A DNA stretch of 64,000 bases from Meghimatium bilineatum (GCA_034231615.1 CM067319.1:4895501-4959500); one strand, 5' to 3'; counted from the first letter of the stretch, positions 20,176 through 31,409 are shown. The notes: generated from the letters alone by a model not told the origin. Numbers and translations: made by a program.

Positions 20176-21335
20176 TTTCAGCAGTGGGTTCTACTTCTTA
20201 GAATGGCAGAGAATCTCCTGCCCGATCTTGCACCATCCCTGAACAGAACCATCTATGTATATAGCAATATTATTCTCTCCAGAGTCGTCTGTTATCATTT
20301 ATTTTATTTTCTATATCAGCTTTTCCATTGCACCACTCCATGTTCTCCCTACACTTCTCTGCAGAATATAATTAAAACTTTTAGATTACTTGATAGTTTT
20401 TCTCTGGCTCTGATTTTCCCGTCCCCATGAAATACACAGTCGAAAGGGATCACATGAGCAATTCTTTATTCCGCATACAATATTTTGTTGGAGTCTTGAA
20501 ACTTGATATCAAATATGACCAGAATTCCAACCAGAAATGCATGCCATTTTCGACTATGAAAACTACATGGAAGGTACCATCTTCCAAGACATATGTCGGA
20601 TTATAGCATCAGATCAGTGCAGATGTGGAATGATCTCTATGAGAACAGAGCATCAGTAGAAGAACTTCTCTCAAGATGATCCTGTGCGCTTCATGGTAAA
20701 CGGGTATAGTCGTTTTATTACGGAAAATAGTGTAGCACAACGTTAGATAACGAACCAGATGGAGTCAGTGTAACCACTTCCGTTTAAGAAAAAAAACCAC
20801 CCAAGCCCCCTGTAAAAAAACGAGATAAGCCAGAATATATAGTTCAATGTAAATGTCACGGCCCTAGCGATTATATTTAACACAAAAGGTCATTTGCCCA
20901 TTTTTGTGCGCAAATCAATCCTTTCGATGAGACTTTTAGTGGGTTTTTTTCTGTTGAAAATCGTGAAGTGTGGGGTGATTTACCCAGCTTTTGGTTAAAT
21001 TCTTAGGACTTACTAAAAAAAAAGGCTTAGGCAAATTAAGGTAAATTTGACCAAAATAACCCTAGCACAGAGACGACGGCCAAAAAAACCCAGATCGAGT
21101 GGAAAAACCCCAGCTGTGGCATCGCCGAATGCAGCAGACTGGCAGGTGCGTGGCATAAACATTTCTAGCTTAAAGCAGATTATAAAACCAGGTTCTGGAA
21201 GCTGGAGAAACTAATTTTCGACAGATGGTGAACACACGATGTGGAACAAAGGAAGTATCCGCAGTTTTTGAGCAAGTTAGCAAATTGGAAGCTAGCTCTA
21301 TTGTCTTTTGAAACTGACAGGATTCAGAGAAACGA
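20176..21335. other. Mostly unannotated; possible LINE end at 20560-20690
   Basis: Largely featureless. One plus-strand frame near 20573-20680 reads YHLPRHMSDYSIRSVQMWND and LYENRASVEELLSR before a stop, which has the look of a retrotransposon or gene C-terminus, but I cannot assign it. Confidence 0.3.
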
Positions 21336-21339
21336 CCCA

Positions 21340-21622
21340 AGGCCAGTGTGTTGCCTGGGCCTGAAAGAGGAACAAAGAATAGCAACACTGTTAAGTTCCA
21401 TGAATGTCGCAAGAGGTGACTAAGGAGATTATGGGATGAAGTGGAGGTATCCCATCCCATATAGAGTCAAAATTACCCAGAGTTTTTTGCTGAAGTCGGA
21501 TATGTCATGCTGAAAGGCACAGCCATCGCAGCAAAAGTGTTAACCATGATACAACGCATTCCTTTTTCCGGATTACATCCTGCTAATGTGCAGGAGCGTG
21601 AGAATAAATCAAGAAGAAGAAA
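21340..21622 (+). mobile_element. Family A SINE-like element
   Basis: Nearly full length: GTGTGTTGCCTGGGCCTGAA, CAAAGAATAGCAACACTG, GACTAAGGAGATTATGGGAT, GCTGAAGTCGGATATGTCA, and GTGCAGGAGCGTGAGAAT with GAAGAAGAA at the end. Confidence 0.8.
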
Positions 21623-21682
21623 AAAGGCAATGGTTGCTCTTACTCTGAGAGCAGGACAAATAACAGCACACTATGAGCTGGC

Positions 21683-21895
21683 ATGTATGTCGCAAGACGT
21701 GACGCGACTAAGGAGGCTTTGCGGTGGAATTAACTGTCATATCTCTGAAGTAAAAATTGCAGAAAATTGATTCTGAAGTCGTATGTGTCAGTCCGAAATA
21801 CACAGACATTTCAGCCACTCTGTAAACCATGACACAACACATTCCGTTTTCTGGACTACACCCTGCTAAGAAATGATCTGAGCACGAACCTAGAA
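21683..21895 (+). mobile_element. Family A SINE-like element, second diverged copy
   Basis: Begins inside the family (TATGTCGCAAGACG, CGACTAAGGAGGCTTTG), continues through CTGAAGTCGTATGTGTCAG and CACAACACATTCCGTTTTCT, and loses similarity near the end. Confidence 0.7.
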
Positions 21896-22034
21896 CAAGA
21901 GACAGGAGATTGACAAGTTCTCCGGACAAACCCACAGGCATTCAGGCTCCCTCAGCATATACAGAAAACGCATGCATGCTACTTGTCAGCGCAGTTGATA
22001 GTAGTAATAACAATAAGACCCGTAGCTCATCAGG

Positions 22035-22545
22035 ATCGTATGGGTACCACATCGTATGGGTACCACATCGTATGGGTACCACATCGTATGGGTACCACAT
22101 CGTATGGGTACAACATCTTATGGGTACCACATCGTATGGGTACCACATCGTATGGGTACCACATCGTATGGGTACAACATCGTATGGGTACCACATCTTA
22201 TGGGTACCACATCGTATGGGTACCACATCGTATGGGTACCACATCTTATGGGTACCACATCGTATGGGTACCACATCTTATGGGTACCACATCGTATGGG
22301 TACAACATCTTATGGGTACCACATCGTATGGGTACCACATCGTATGGGTACCACATCGTATGGGTACAACATCTTATGGGTACCACATCGTATGGGTACC
22401 ACATCTTATGGGTACCACATCGTATGGGTACCACATCGTATGGGTACAACATCTTATGGGTACCTCATCGTATGGGTACAACATCTGATGGGTACCACAT
22501 CGTATGGGTACAACATCTGATGGGTACCACATCGTATGGGTACGA
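22035..22545. repeat. Minisatellite, 16-bp unit, about 32 copies
   Basis: The unit is CGTATGGGTACCACAT, with variants CTTATG, ACAACAT and CTGATG. Because 16 is not a multiple of 3 and no phase makes a stop, all three frames stay open for 450 bp; these are not genes. Confidence 0.97.
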
Positions 22546-23095
22546 CACTGCAGGCACCAGCACAAAACGTTCTTCAAACATCTCTATCCTCAGCCACTCG
22601 CAGGAGTGTATAAAAATCAAACCCAAACCATTCCTTAATGATATCAATCCAGGATTTTCTCTGTCCCCCTTCACAATCAACTGTTCCTTGCAAAATAATT
22701 GTATAAAGTGGTGCCGTGTCTCGTTACATGTCCAAACCGAAGTTAACGCCATTTCACTACTGCCAGTGGTGATAACCTACAAGTTTGTTTACTTATTGAC
22801 GAACAAATATATTTGTCTTATTTTCTATATAACTAATTCTTAACAAACGTCTGTGTCACTTGTTATCAAAAGCCTGAATCCTTAATTTGTTAAGGATAAT
22901 AGTAATTAGTTTATTGTAAACTCGTCTCGCAAACATAAATCGTCAAACTTGATGGTTTAAACACCGAACATCTACATTATACAGACGATACGATTGGATG
23001 TATCATTAACGTCTCAAAATCCACCAATAACTGAATAGTAATACCTTGTACAGGTTTACGCTTCATTTATTGATTGATTGATTATCATTACTATT
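22546..23095. other. Unannotated stretch
   Basis: No gene recognised; short (TTGATTGA) run near 23070. Confidence 0.5.
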
Positions 23096-23099
23096 CTCC

Positions 23100-23262
23100 T
23101 GCAATACACTAAACCAGTTCAGGGAAGAACACTGGCCCACAGAGATTGAAATCCACAGAAAGATGTATGTGAGCACTGAGGAGCTTTCAAATACAGAAGC
23201 ATTTATTAAGAAAACCGGACTTTCTGTGTAGACATGTCAAACTGCGAACAAGAAGAAGAAGA
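23100..23262 (+). mobile_element. Jockey-like LINE, extreme 3' end
   Basis: One frame reads HWPTEIEIHRKMYVSTEELS, then NTEAFIKKTGLSV and a stop, then ACATGTCAAACTGCGAAC and (GAA)n. It aligns with YWPEETTLESKLYGTLYELQ / FIKETELQI of the copy at 43717-46751. Confidence 0.75.
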
Positions 23263-23264
23263 TT

Positions 23265-23735
23265 ACTATTCTCCTACGATAAACTGTTAATCATCAAATC
23301 CAGTATTGGCATGCGGCTTGTTTCCGTTGCTCTCTGGTTACCATACGCATTTTTATGAAAATAAACTAGTATTCAGCATATGTAAATTTCTATAAAAAAG
23401 GAATTTATTTTTATGGCAGGTTATATATAATATAAGACACGTTGCAAAATACAACATAACATAGCAATAACATCCAACATGGCGACACTTTCTGTACATG
23501 CTTTGTAATGTAACAAAATACAAATTATGTTTACAATCATTTCTTTACAGGCTTTATAATGTAATAAAATACAAATTATACTTACAATCATTTCTGGTAT
23601 TTTCAGATATTTTTGTCAAGTATTGTTTTAAAATATGTAAATAGCAACATAATTTATGAAAGATTGTAATATCTTAAATCAAAAAAAGGTATTTCATAAT
23701 GCAATTCAATGTAAGAATGCAGCATATTGTGTTAA
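23265..23735. other. AT-rich stretch with a ~50-bp tandem duplication
   Basis: At ~23500-23605 a phrase containing AATACAAATTAT and TTACAATCATTTCT is repeated twice. Otherwise nothing recognised. Confidence 0.5.
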
Positions 23736-23739
23736 GAAC

Positions 23740-24150
23740 AGACATTTCATATTGTAATAGGTGAATTCAAGAATAGACATTTCATATTATAATAGGTGAA
23801 TTCAAGAATAGACATTTCATAATTATTTAGCTGAATTAAAGAATAGATATTTCAGAGTGTAATAGTTCATTTCAAGAATATTATAAACTGTAATAGTTTA
23901 TTTGAAGACTATTTAAGATTGTATTAGTTGATAGGTAGGTAGGTGATGAGTTTACCTCTCATTTGGAGAGGTGCACCACTTTTAACCATCGGACAATGTC
24001 CAAGTAGGCTATACCAGGATGGTCATCCAAAAAAGTATTAGAGGTCACAAAGACCCCTAAATGTAATAGTTTATTTCAATAATAGATATCTAAGATTGTA
24101 ATATTTCAATTTAAGAATAGACATTTCAGACTGAAATATCTAAATAAAAA
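23740..24150. repeat. Degenerate repeat, ~35-bp unit
   Basis: Diverged copies of TTCAAGAATAGACATTTCAT with an intervening AATAGGTGAA / AATAGTTTATT phrase. Interrupted at ~23935-24060 by non-repeat sequence. Confidence 0.8.
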
Positions 24151-24194
24151 TAAAAAATGTTCTTCTTCTACAAATTAGTACAAAGTAGTAGGAT

Positions 24195-24350
24195 GTAGTT
24201 TGGAGAATGCAATATGTTGTGTTATGGTTTACAGATTGGCTGCAGTATCTGCAGTATCTAACACATCCGACATTAACATGGCTTGTGGGTCACCTTGAAC
24301 AGCAGCCAAATCAATCCTCAAATTTTCTTACTTGCCTCGTATAACATACA
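24195..24350 (-). mobile_element. Family A SINE-like element, diverged
   Basis: The reverse complement contains CATAACACAACATATTGCAT and the GATACTGCAGCCAATCTG and GGTGACCCACAAGCC segments corresponding to the family A middle. The DNA just after it (to ~24410) is only weakly similar. Confidence 0.6.
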
Positions 24351-24404
24351 ACAGCAGGCAACAGTGTTACTATAATGCCTGCTGACCATTCGTCCCCCAG
24401 CATC

Positions 24405-24625
24405 ACCCTGGCGACAGATCATATCAAGAACAAACATTTCATATTGAAATAACTGAACTGAATTCAAGAAAAGTTATTTCATACTGAATTAACTGGATTT
24501 AAGAAAAGATATTTCATATTGAAATAACTGAATTCAAGAAAAGATATTTCATATTGAAATAAATGAATTCAAGAATAGACAATTTATATTGAAATAGCTA
24601 AATTGAAGAATAAATATTTCATATT
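24405..24625. repeat. Same degenerate ~35-bp repeat, second block
   Basis: TTCAAGAAAAGATATTTCAT with ATTGAAATAACTGAA phrases, about 6 copies. The family A fragment sits between the two blocks, so it may have inserted in one older array. Confidence 0.8.
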
Positions 24626-24629
24626 GTAC

Positions 24630-25790
24630 TCGATTAAATCAAGATTACATCTCAAAGTAGTTATGAAACGCCATAACTCCTCAGAGAAAATCCATAACTC
24701 CATTTTTATAGGGCTTGTTTGTTCTGAGTTCTGCAATGAAATGCTTACAAATAAAATGAATGAACTAGTGTATGATGATATTTAAAATTCCACATTAAAA
24801 AATATTTCTATAAAATCCACAGTGGATACATAATTATAGAAGGGAATTTTCTGTCATAAAGAACGTTTTAGATTTACAGAATTATTAAGTATCAGACGAT
24901 AATGGCGAAGATTTCCAAACCAGTTTATATTCCGAACATGAGCGATTAAAATAGTGTTCTATTCCGATAGTTTCTTGTCCAGTTTGGTAATATTCCAAAG
25001 CTGAGCGTGGCGATATAGTTATAATCCTATTATTGATGCATTTACGTAGTGACACATTGATATAACCTAGATGGACTCATGTCTGTGGTTGAAACTGCGT
25101 GCTTCGCCAAAATGAAGCTTAAATCTCTAATTTTGAATTGAATTTACGTAGTACGTGTAATATTTCGAAGTTGTTCTGCGTTTAAAATGTTATGTTCTGC
25201 AATTAGCCATTTCAAAAATTGAGCAATGCTAATGTAATATTATTGAGATGTGCTTTTCCGTGCTAAAGTTTTCGAAGTTCATGTGTACCGTAGCTTGATT
25301 CTCTGAAATTGTGCGTTTTTAAAAATTACATTATTTTTAAAAAAGACAGCATTCTAGCTTTGCACTATTCGAACGTTGTACTGTATGTAACTTGCATTTT
25401 TAGGTAAATAATGGTGACCAGAATTTGAGATACTGTATTCCATTCCTGTACTATTCCAGGTTTGAACTGTTCCAATCTTGTGCTATCCCGAGATGAACTT
25501 ATGAAGTTGTGCTATTCTAATATTGTACTATTCCTATTCTGTGTGATTTTAACAATGTATTTAATTCAATGAATGAACTAGAAGTTCATGGACGTTTGTA
25601 GTTATGTCGATAACAGAGCTGACAGCAGCACAAAGGTCAAGCAAGTTTGACTGCAGTTAGCTTTGAGGTTGGTGACCAGCTTGTAAGTACGAGAACCATT
25701 TCTCTCGTACGACTAGCGCTTACTACTAGCGATATGGTTGCACACGTCCACCGCTCAGAGAAAAGTGATAAAAGCATAAAGCGTTTTCTG
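24630..25790. other. Unannotated AT-rich stretch
   Basis: No gene recognised. Phrases such as GTGCTATTC / GTACTATTCC recur loosely at 24950-25530, possibly an eroded tandem array. Confidence 0.5.
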
Positions 25791-25794
25791 CCCA

Positions 25795-25950
25795 CTGCCG
25801 AAATCAGATGTGTTGGACAATTGACGCAAAATTAAATGACGGCACAACGAAATGCGTTTGTATGAATTACATCCTGCTGAAAATCTAGTATGACCAATGT
25901 CCTGCTGGAGGAGACACTCGGTGGGAGTTTGAGAACGTACCCCACAACAA
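25795..25950 (+). mobile_element. Family B SINE-like element, diverged
   Basis: TGCCGAAATCAGATGTGTTG, ACGCAAAATTAAATGACGGC, ACATCCTGCTGAAAATCTAG and GGTGGGAGTTTGAGAACG follow family B order. No (GAA)n tail remains. Confidence 0.75.
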
Positions 25951-25999
25951 AAACTCAAAGTTCACTGTTGTAGTAATCTCATGAATTAACACGAAGCAT

Positions 26000-26170
26000 A
26001 AAAGTGATGGAATTGATAAGACCCGGCTGTAACTTTATCATCTTTATCGTGACTGGTAAAAATGCTGCAATTGATGAGACTCAGCAACTTTACCAGCCTT
26101 ATCGCGACTCGTAAAAGTGCTGCAATTGACGAGGCTCGGCAGCAACTTTACCAGCCTTATCGTGACAGAT
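26000..26170. repeat. Tandem repeat, ~58-bp unit, nearly 3 copies
   Basis: AACTTTACCAGCCTTATCG and GTAAAAGTGCTGCAATTGA recur. It lies immediately downstream of the WASP-like gene and may be in its 3' UTR. Confidence 0.8.
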
Positions 26171-26286
26171 AAAGCTAATTATTATCATCAAGTCGTGTCT
26201 TGAATATGCTGACTGGAACCTGAAAGAAGTACTTGTTATAACGTCATAGATTGACTGTGTAACCTTACACAAATTTACGACTAATA

Positions 26287-27450
26287 TCAGTGATCTGATG
26301 GTGTCGTGGAGGACTCTGATAGCCCTGAGCTGTCACTCATAGCTCGGGACATTCCTACACGAGATAGTTCTACTCCGCTGGGTGGTGGAGGAAATATACC
26401 GCTGACAAGGTCAGGTCTTTGTACTTTGGTCACGTGCACAAAACATACGGGTTGAGAAATATCAGCCTTCTTTGGTGGTTTGTATTTCTGCTTATTTTTT
26501 TCTTTCTTCTTAATTTTGCTTAGGTTTAGCAAATCATCGTCTGCATTTGACGTCAGACTTCGGACAGCGTCGGCAAATTCCGTAGCAGCTTTCTCTTCAT
26601 CAAAACTCAAACCTATTAATCGTGTGGAATCAGTCGAGAGGGTGATTGTGTGGAAGCAGGCATGAGGTGTTTTGTATTCGGTAAAATGGTTGAACTGATC
26701 CTGCCACAATGTGAAACCAGTTCCTTTTTCAGCTAACACAATCCTTAGACGCCTTTCCCGAAGATGTTCACCTGTGTCTAATACAAGAGCGGGGATTCCG
26801 GTTTTGGAAAACTCCCACTCGTCCTTTGAAAAATCTGAAGGATCTAGCGGGGTTGCTGGCTGCTGTTCTGAAGATCTAGACTTTTTGTCTTTGGGCACTT
26901 TGTTAATGGCTTGTGGGCTTTGAGTTTCAGCGTTTTTTATTTTAGTTTTCGGAGCGGATACGTAGAGATTTGCTAGAGACCTGCATACTCGAACTTCTGT
27001 CTTGTGACTACGATAAAATATATCCACTTGATTAATATTCTCTTCCGTGATTCCTTCAACAACAGGACGGATGTACACATTACTCGAAGAGGCATTTGGA
27101 AGTGGCCCGGTAATATCAGAAACATCCGAAGAGGAATCGGAAAATGCCGAACTGCTGCCATTACTTTTTATAGGTTCAGAATCAAAGTTTGTTATTGTTA
27201 TTTGTGTAGTCATATTCTGTGTTTGAAGGTTGTCAGGTGACGCGTATTTCGCCTGTAGTCTTTGCACTCCTTCCAAATCCGTTACAAAACCTTGTAGGTA
27301 ATTGCTCTTTTGATCTTGTTCGTTTTTCACCAAGTCCCCAGTGGAAGAAAAAGTCACACCTTCTTTGAAAGACGGACTAACGCGGCTGCTGGTTGCACTT
27401 TGCAGCACTGGATTTGAAATGTTTACTTTGTTCAACTTGTCCCTAGACAT
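26287..27450 (-). CDS. WASP-like protein with EVH1/WH1-like domain and CRIB-like motif
   Basis: Uninterrupted 387-codon frame, the only non-transposon coding region I can support. Residues 1-210 are low-complexity, rich in Ser, Thr and Asn, and look disordered. Residues ~212-301 resemble an EVH1/WH1 (PH-fold) domain: FTLWQDQFNHFTEY, PHACFHTITL and LSFDEEKAATEFADAVRSL parallel the LWxQEL / YFHTF / NFANEEEAKKFRKAV pattern of WASP. A Lys-rich stretch (KIKKKEKNKQKYK, ~312-324) is followed by KKADISQPVCFVHVTKVQ (~327-344), close to the CRIB pattern IS-x-P-x-F-x-H but lacking the final HVG. PPPP follows at ~354. There is no polyproline/VCA tail, so Arp2/3 activation is not predicted. An in-frame TAG lies 15 nt before the ATG (context AAA-ATG), supporting this start if unspliced. 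No intron; no AATAAA was seen in ~300 bp downstream. It may be a single-exon gene, a retrocopy or a last exon; role in Rho-GTPase or actin signalling is inferred. Confidence 0.7.
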   Translation of the reverse strand: MSRDKLNKVNISNPVLQSATSSRVSPSFKEGVTFSSTGDLVKNEQDQKSNYLQGFVTDLEGVQRLQAKYASPDNLQTQNMTTQITITNFDSEPIKSNGSSSAFSDSSSDVSDITGPLPNASSSNVYIRPVVEGITEENINQVDIFYRSHKTEVRVCRSLANLYVSAPKTKIKNAETQSPQAINKVPKDKKSRSSEQQPATPLDPSDFSKDEWEFSKTGIPALVLDTGEHLRERRLRIVLAEKGTGFTLWQDQFNHFTEYKTPHACFHTITLSTDSTRLIGLSFDEEKAATEFADAVRSLTSNADDDLLNLSKIKKKEKNKQKYKPPKKADISQPVCFVHVTKVQRPDLVSGIFPPPPSGVELSRVGMSRAMSDSSGLSESSTTPSDH

Positions 27451-27454
27451 TTTA

Positions 27455-28410
27455 TTACGTACCTAATTTCAACATGTTGGTTATACACCTTTTAAATAAG
27501 AACGGTCCATTTCATGAAGTCCTGCTCATAATAACACAGCTCACAAGCTACGGAAGGACATTTAAGTTATAACTGTCGTTGTTAACACATAATGAATAAA
27601 GTATGACTATCTGTGAGGATCGTTTTCAATATTTATCACTTTTTATCTCCATAAGTTTTCTCCGGTTTTGTCGTGTATTTCTAGAAATCACCAAAATGAA
27701 GAAATCGGTTTACCGTAGAAATAGTTGGCGCCTTATAGGAGATAATTGTTGAATGAACCTGAGCAAGGTTAAAACATGGAATGAGACCCCGGTTATATAT
27801 TATAATATTTGACAAAAAGTATTGTGTAGATCCGAAACAAAGTTAATATTTCACTGTTTTCTCGAGGTATCTAAACACAAACATTTGAAACTATCACATC
27901 AAATGCTAATATACGCTGTACACGTGACTCGTGAAAAATATAAATTTGTAGTAATTTTCAGAGCGTGGGAATAGCCATATTACCGAAGATGAAGTGTAGT
28001 GTGCTGGAGTAAACGTGAAGATATCAGGAGTGTTTGGTTCAAATCTGACCAGTCTTTGTTCTCAGATAATGAGATGAAACCCGATGCTGTGTTAAGAATG
28101 TGTTAAACGCTGACCAGTCCGTGTTCAAGTACTGTGATGAATAACATTGATTTGCTGAACATGGGAGTGACCTTATAACATGCTCAGCTCTTGTTTGAAG
28201 TGCTGTAATGGTTTGTAGTATCTAGATTCGTCACGTAATGATGCACTCACATCCACACTGTGTCTGACTGATTTGTCAGGCCTCGGAACTGCAAAGACAA
28301 CATAAAATTAATTATTGGGATATATATATATTAATAAAATTGCGTTAAATATATTTGTATTTGGTTAAATCATTATATTTCACTTATTCACATATATTTG
28401 TTGCTACTTG
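27455..28410. other. Unannotated stretch upstream of the WASP-like gene
   Basis: No repeat family recognised; one of the few long repeat-poor stretches. It would hold the promoter and any 5' UTR exon of the minus-strand gene, but I could not identify a TATA box or start site. Confidence 0.5.
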
Positions 28411-28417
28411 TTGTTTG

Positions 28418-28450
28418 TTGATAAAGACCCTTTGGTCACAACGTCGAAAT
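28418..28450 (+). ncRNA. Hammerhead-like motif (degenerate)
   Basis: TTGATAA, AGACC-CTTT-GGTC, then ACAACGTCGA. Here GAAA has become ACAA, so it is a decayed copy of the motif at 14752. Confidence 0.35.
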
Positions 28451-28880
28451 CGTCATTGCTAATATAATTAATATTTATACTTATCTATTATATTTATAAA
28501 ATTAATTACAACATAGAATGATATCTTTGTTGTAATATTATCCTTGTTAGTGTAATAGCGTATGCTAGAGAGGTTTGTTCAAGAGTAAAACGATGACATT
28601 ATCTTTTAATATTATCGTGTAGGGAGTAAGTGAGGGAGGATGAAGAAAGCTGGTAAAGAACAATAAACATGTTATCTTATGTGCACCAATTCTTCTTCCG
28701 TTCTCCATCATACACTGAAGAACATATTTTTTTTATGCACAGCACAAAGTACAAGGAAAACGTGCACGAGATTGAGACAGCATAGAGGGAGACCTACAGG
28801 AATAAGGGATATAAATGTGGAGAACATAGAGAAAAAAGATGATGAAAGAAGAGGAATTGTCACTGAAGTGATAAGTCAAT
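28451..28880. other. Unannotated; possible LINE scrap at 28740-28880
   Basis: A plus-strand frame includes RLRQHRGRPTGIRD, loosely like the GRP segment near RTE C-termini, but is too short to assign. Confidence 0.3.
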
Positions 28881-28882
28881 CA

Positions 28883-29330
28883 TAGTGTATATCATTAAAT
28901 CAATCATGGTGTATATCAATAAATCAATCATGGTTTATATCAATAAATCAATCATGGTGTATATCAATAAATCAATCATGGTTTATATCAATAAATCAAT
29001 CATAGTGTATATCAATAAATCAATCATGGTGTATATCAATAAATCAATCATGGTTTATATCAATAAATCAATCATAGTGTATATCAATAAATCAATCATG
29101 GTGTATATCAATAAATCAATCATGGTTTATATCAATAAATCAATCATGGTGTATATCAATAAATCAATCATGGTGTATATCAATAAATCAATCATGGTTT
29201 ATATCAATAAATCAATCATGGTGTATATCAATAAATCAATCATGGTGTATATCAATAAATCAATCATGGTGTATATCAATAAATCAATCATGGTGTATAT
29301 CAATAAATCAATCATGGTGTATATCAATAC
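28883..29330. repeat. Minisatellite, 24-bp unit, about 18-19 copies
   Basis: The unit contains TATCAATAAATCAATCATGG. Three sub-types (GGTG, GGTT, AGTG) alternate with a higher-order rhythm near 28905-29100. 24 bp is a multiple of 3, so one frame stays open; this is not a gene. Confidence 0.95.
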
Positions 29331-29373
29331 GATGGAAATGGAAGGTTATTATTAAAGGAATTAGCGTTGGAAT

Positions 29374-29690
29374 ATGCCGGGACCTGGAAATGTAGCAACA
29401 TATAGCAATACTGTGACCTGTCAGGGAAAAACATATAGCAATACGGTGACCTGTCATGGAAAATCATATAGCAATACGGTGAACTGTCATGGAAAACCAT
29501 ATAGCAATACTGTGACCTGTCATGCATGTAGTAAGAAGCTACTAATGAGGTTTATAGGTGGAGATGACTGTTCAATTCCGTAAGTTAAAGAGACGCAAAT
29601 TTTCGTCCAAAACTATTAGAAATCGCAGCCACACTGTTAACTATGATACAAAGCATTTACTTCATGCTACATGTGCTACTTGACTCTAGC
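29374..29690 (+). mobile_element. Family A SINE-like element with internal expansion
   Basis: The left part ATGCCGGGACCTGGAAATG and the right part CATGCATGTAGTAAGAAGCT, ACTAATGAGGTTTATAGGTG, then AAATCGCAGCCACACTGTTA match family A in order. Between them the family's AGCAACACTGTTACC...CATG segment has grown into a tandem array. Confidence 0.75.
29398..29523. repeat. 33-bp tandem repeat inside family A element, about 4 copies
   Basis: The unit contains CATATAGCAATACGGTGACC and TGTCATGGAAAA. Its start equals the family A segment AATAGCAACACTG-TTACCTTCCA, so the unit was made from the host element. Confidence 0.85.
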
Positions 29691-30545
29691 CAATATAAGA
29701 CCACCCCACATAAACAAAATACGCCTTTTTTCGGTGTGTTTTCAATTATTTATGTGGTTTTGATTGGTCGATGTTGACAGGCCACAACACAGTATAATCA
29801 CAGTGACCCATGAAAAACACAGAAATAGTCAAAGAAGTCATCAAGAAGGCTGGATTTCCCTTTATCCAACAGGGTTTTTATCACGAAGTGTTAACAGTAA
29901 AATATCAAATCTAAATACTGACAATGTCTGCGAGTAATGGCTATAATCGAGCCTCAAACCGCGATCTTCGTTCGACAGGTCTGCTAGCAGCGTCAATACG
30001 TTAGGCTACTCCGACTATTAACCTTGATTTTCATTGGACATGTATTTATAATGTGTTACTTATACTTTTGCCAACCAATGAAAACACAACAACAGTCAGA
30101 TTGGCCTTACGCAATGACGTAAATGTGTAATCAACTGAACGTTTATAAATAGCAAAGGTCACAAACAAACGATTGGATGAAAATACGTGGGAGTTGTCAT
30201 ACACATTTTGATGTAAATGTCAGTTCAAAGGAATTTCTGAGGTTGTCGTGACGAGGCTATATGCGTAGGTAAAGTTTCCATTTCTAACTATATAATTGCT
30301 TATTTTGGGAAATGGCATATTAGGACAGTCTGTAATAAATATGTCATGAATAAATAAATATGTCATCTCCAGAATATATATGTCATGTGTGCTGATCAAC
30401 CGATATCTAGATCCAAGCAAACAGTATCAACGAAATTTGCAACGTCACTTTAACAGGCGGTAGTCAAATTATTTTTTCGGGTTTTCCCTTACAGCAAATA
30501 CATTTCTATTTATGCCTTGTTCATTAGTGCCGTTGAAATGTTCAA
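29691..30545. other. Unannotated, with an inverted repeat at ~30020-30085
   Basis: GATTTTCATTGG and CCAATGAAAACAC, about 45 bp apart, form inverted arms similar in style to the foldback elements. Similar phrases (TTTTGATTGGTC) occur at 29757. No gene recognised. Confidence 0.4.
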
Positions 30546-30547
30546 AG

Positions 30548-31318
30548 GTAAATGGTGTAGCAATGAAAGTTGTGAATATATTCACATACCTAGGTAGTAC
30601 GTTATCACAAGATGCCAACGTTAATGATGAAGTGTATACAAGGATCGCCAAAGCAAGCAGTACTTTCGGCAGATTGTACGCAAATGTTTGGCGTAGAAAT
30701 AACATTAACCTACAGACTAAGCTGAAAGTTTACAGAGCAGTGGTACTTCCAGTGCTGTTATACGCTAGCGAAACATGGACTGTGTATAGACGCCATGTGA
30801 GGAAACTCTATCACTTTCACAAAACTTGTCTAAAATGTTATGAACATCAGATGGCAAGACAAGATTCCAAATACCACTGTCCTTGACAGATCTGGTATCC
30901 CCAGCATTGACACTATCCTGATGCAGGCACAGATTCGTTGGGCAGGTCATTTGGTACGTATGCCAGACCACCACCTGCCAAATATACTTCTCTATGGTGA
31001 GCTGGAGAAGGGTAAACGATCTCAATGGGGCCAAAAGAAGGACTCATTAAAGACCTCACTGAAAGCGTTTGAAATAGACTAGACGCATGGGAAGAAATTG
31101 CACAAAATAGGTCTACATGGCGTTCTAAAATCAAAAAGAGCGCATCATCTTGTGAAAATGCTGCAGCCCAACAGCAGAGAGTAGCTAAAATTTCACGGAT
31201 AGACAAAAATCCGCCTACAGTTGTCATTCTATGCCCGAACTGTTCAAGAACATTTACAGCTCGAATAGGGCTCATTAGCCATCTACGAACTATTAAGCAT
31301 AGTCATAATTCTAACTGA
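30548..31318 (+). pseudogene. Non-LTR LINE C-terminal remnant ending in a C2H2 zinc finger
   Basis: One frame reads FTYLGSTLSQDANVNDEVY, LQTKLKVYRAVVLPVLLYA and SETWTVY, the RT-distal part of a non-LTR protein. After a frameshift near 30840-30890 it continues DTILMQAQIRWAGHLVRMPD and HHLPNILLYGELEKGKRSQ. A second frameshift returns to the first frame near 31085 and gives WEEIAQNRSTWRSKIKK, ending with CPNCSRTFTARIGLISHLRT plus IKH. The C-x2-C-x12-H-x5-H pattern is a C2H2 finger, then a stop at 31318. It is distinct from the RTE-A and RTE-B families here. Two frameshifts and the missing N-terminus make it dead. Confidence 0.8.
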
Positions 31319-31366
31319 ATTTTCAAAAGTCGATGTAAAAATGGCTATCATCACTTGTGATGGATG

Positions 31367-31409
<43 letters not shown>
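31367..31409. repeat. (CA)n microsatellite
   Basis: Pure CA dinucleotide run. Confidence 0.97.

Noticed and set aside
22035-22545. Overlapping long frames in the GGTACC repeat region
   Set aside because: All three frames are open because of the stop-free 16-bp unit; typical minisatellite artefact.
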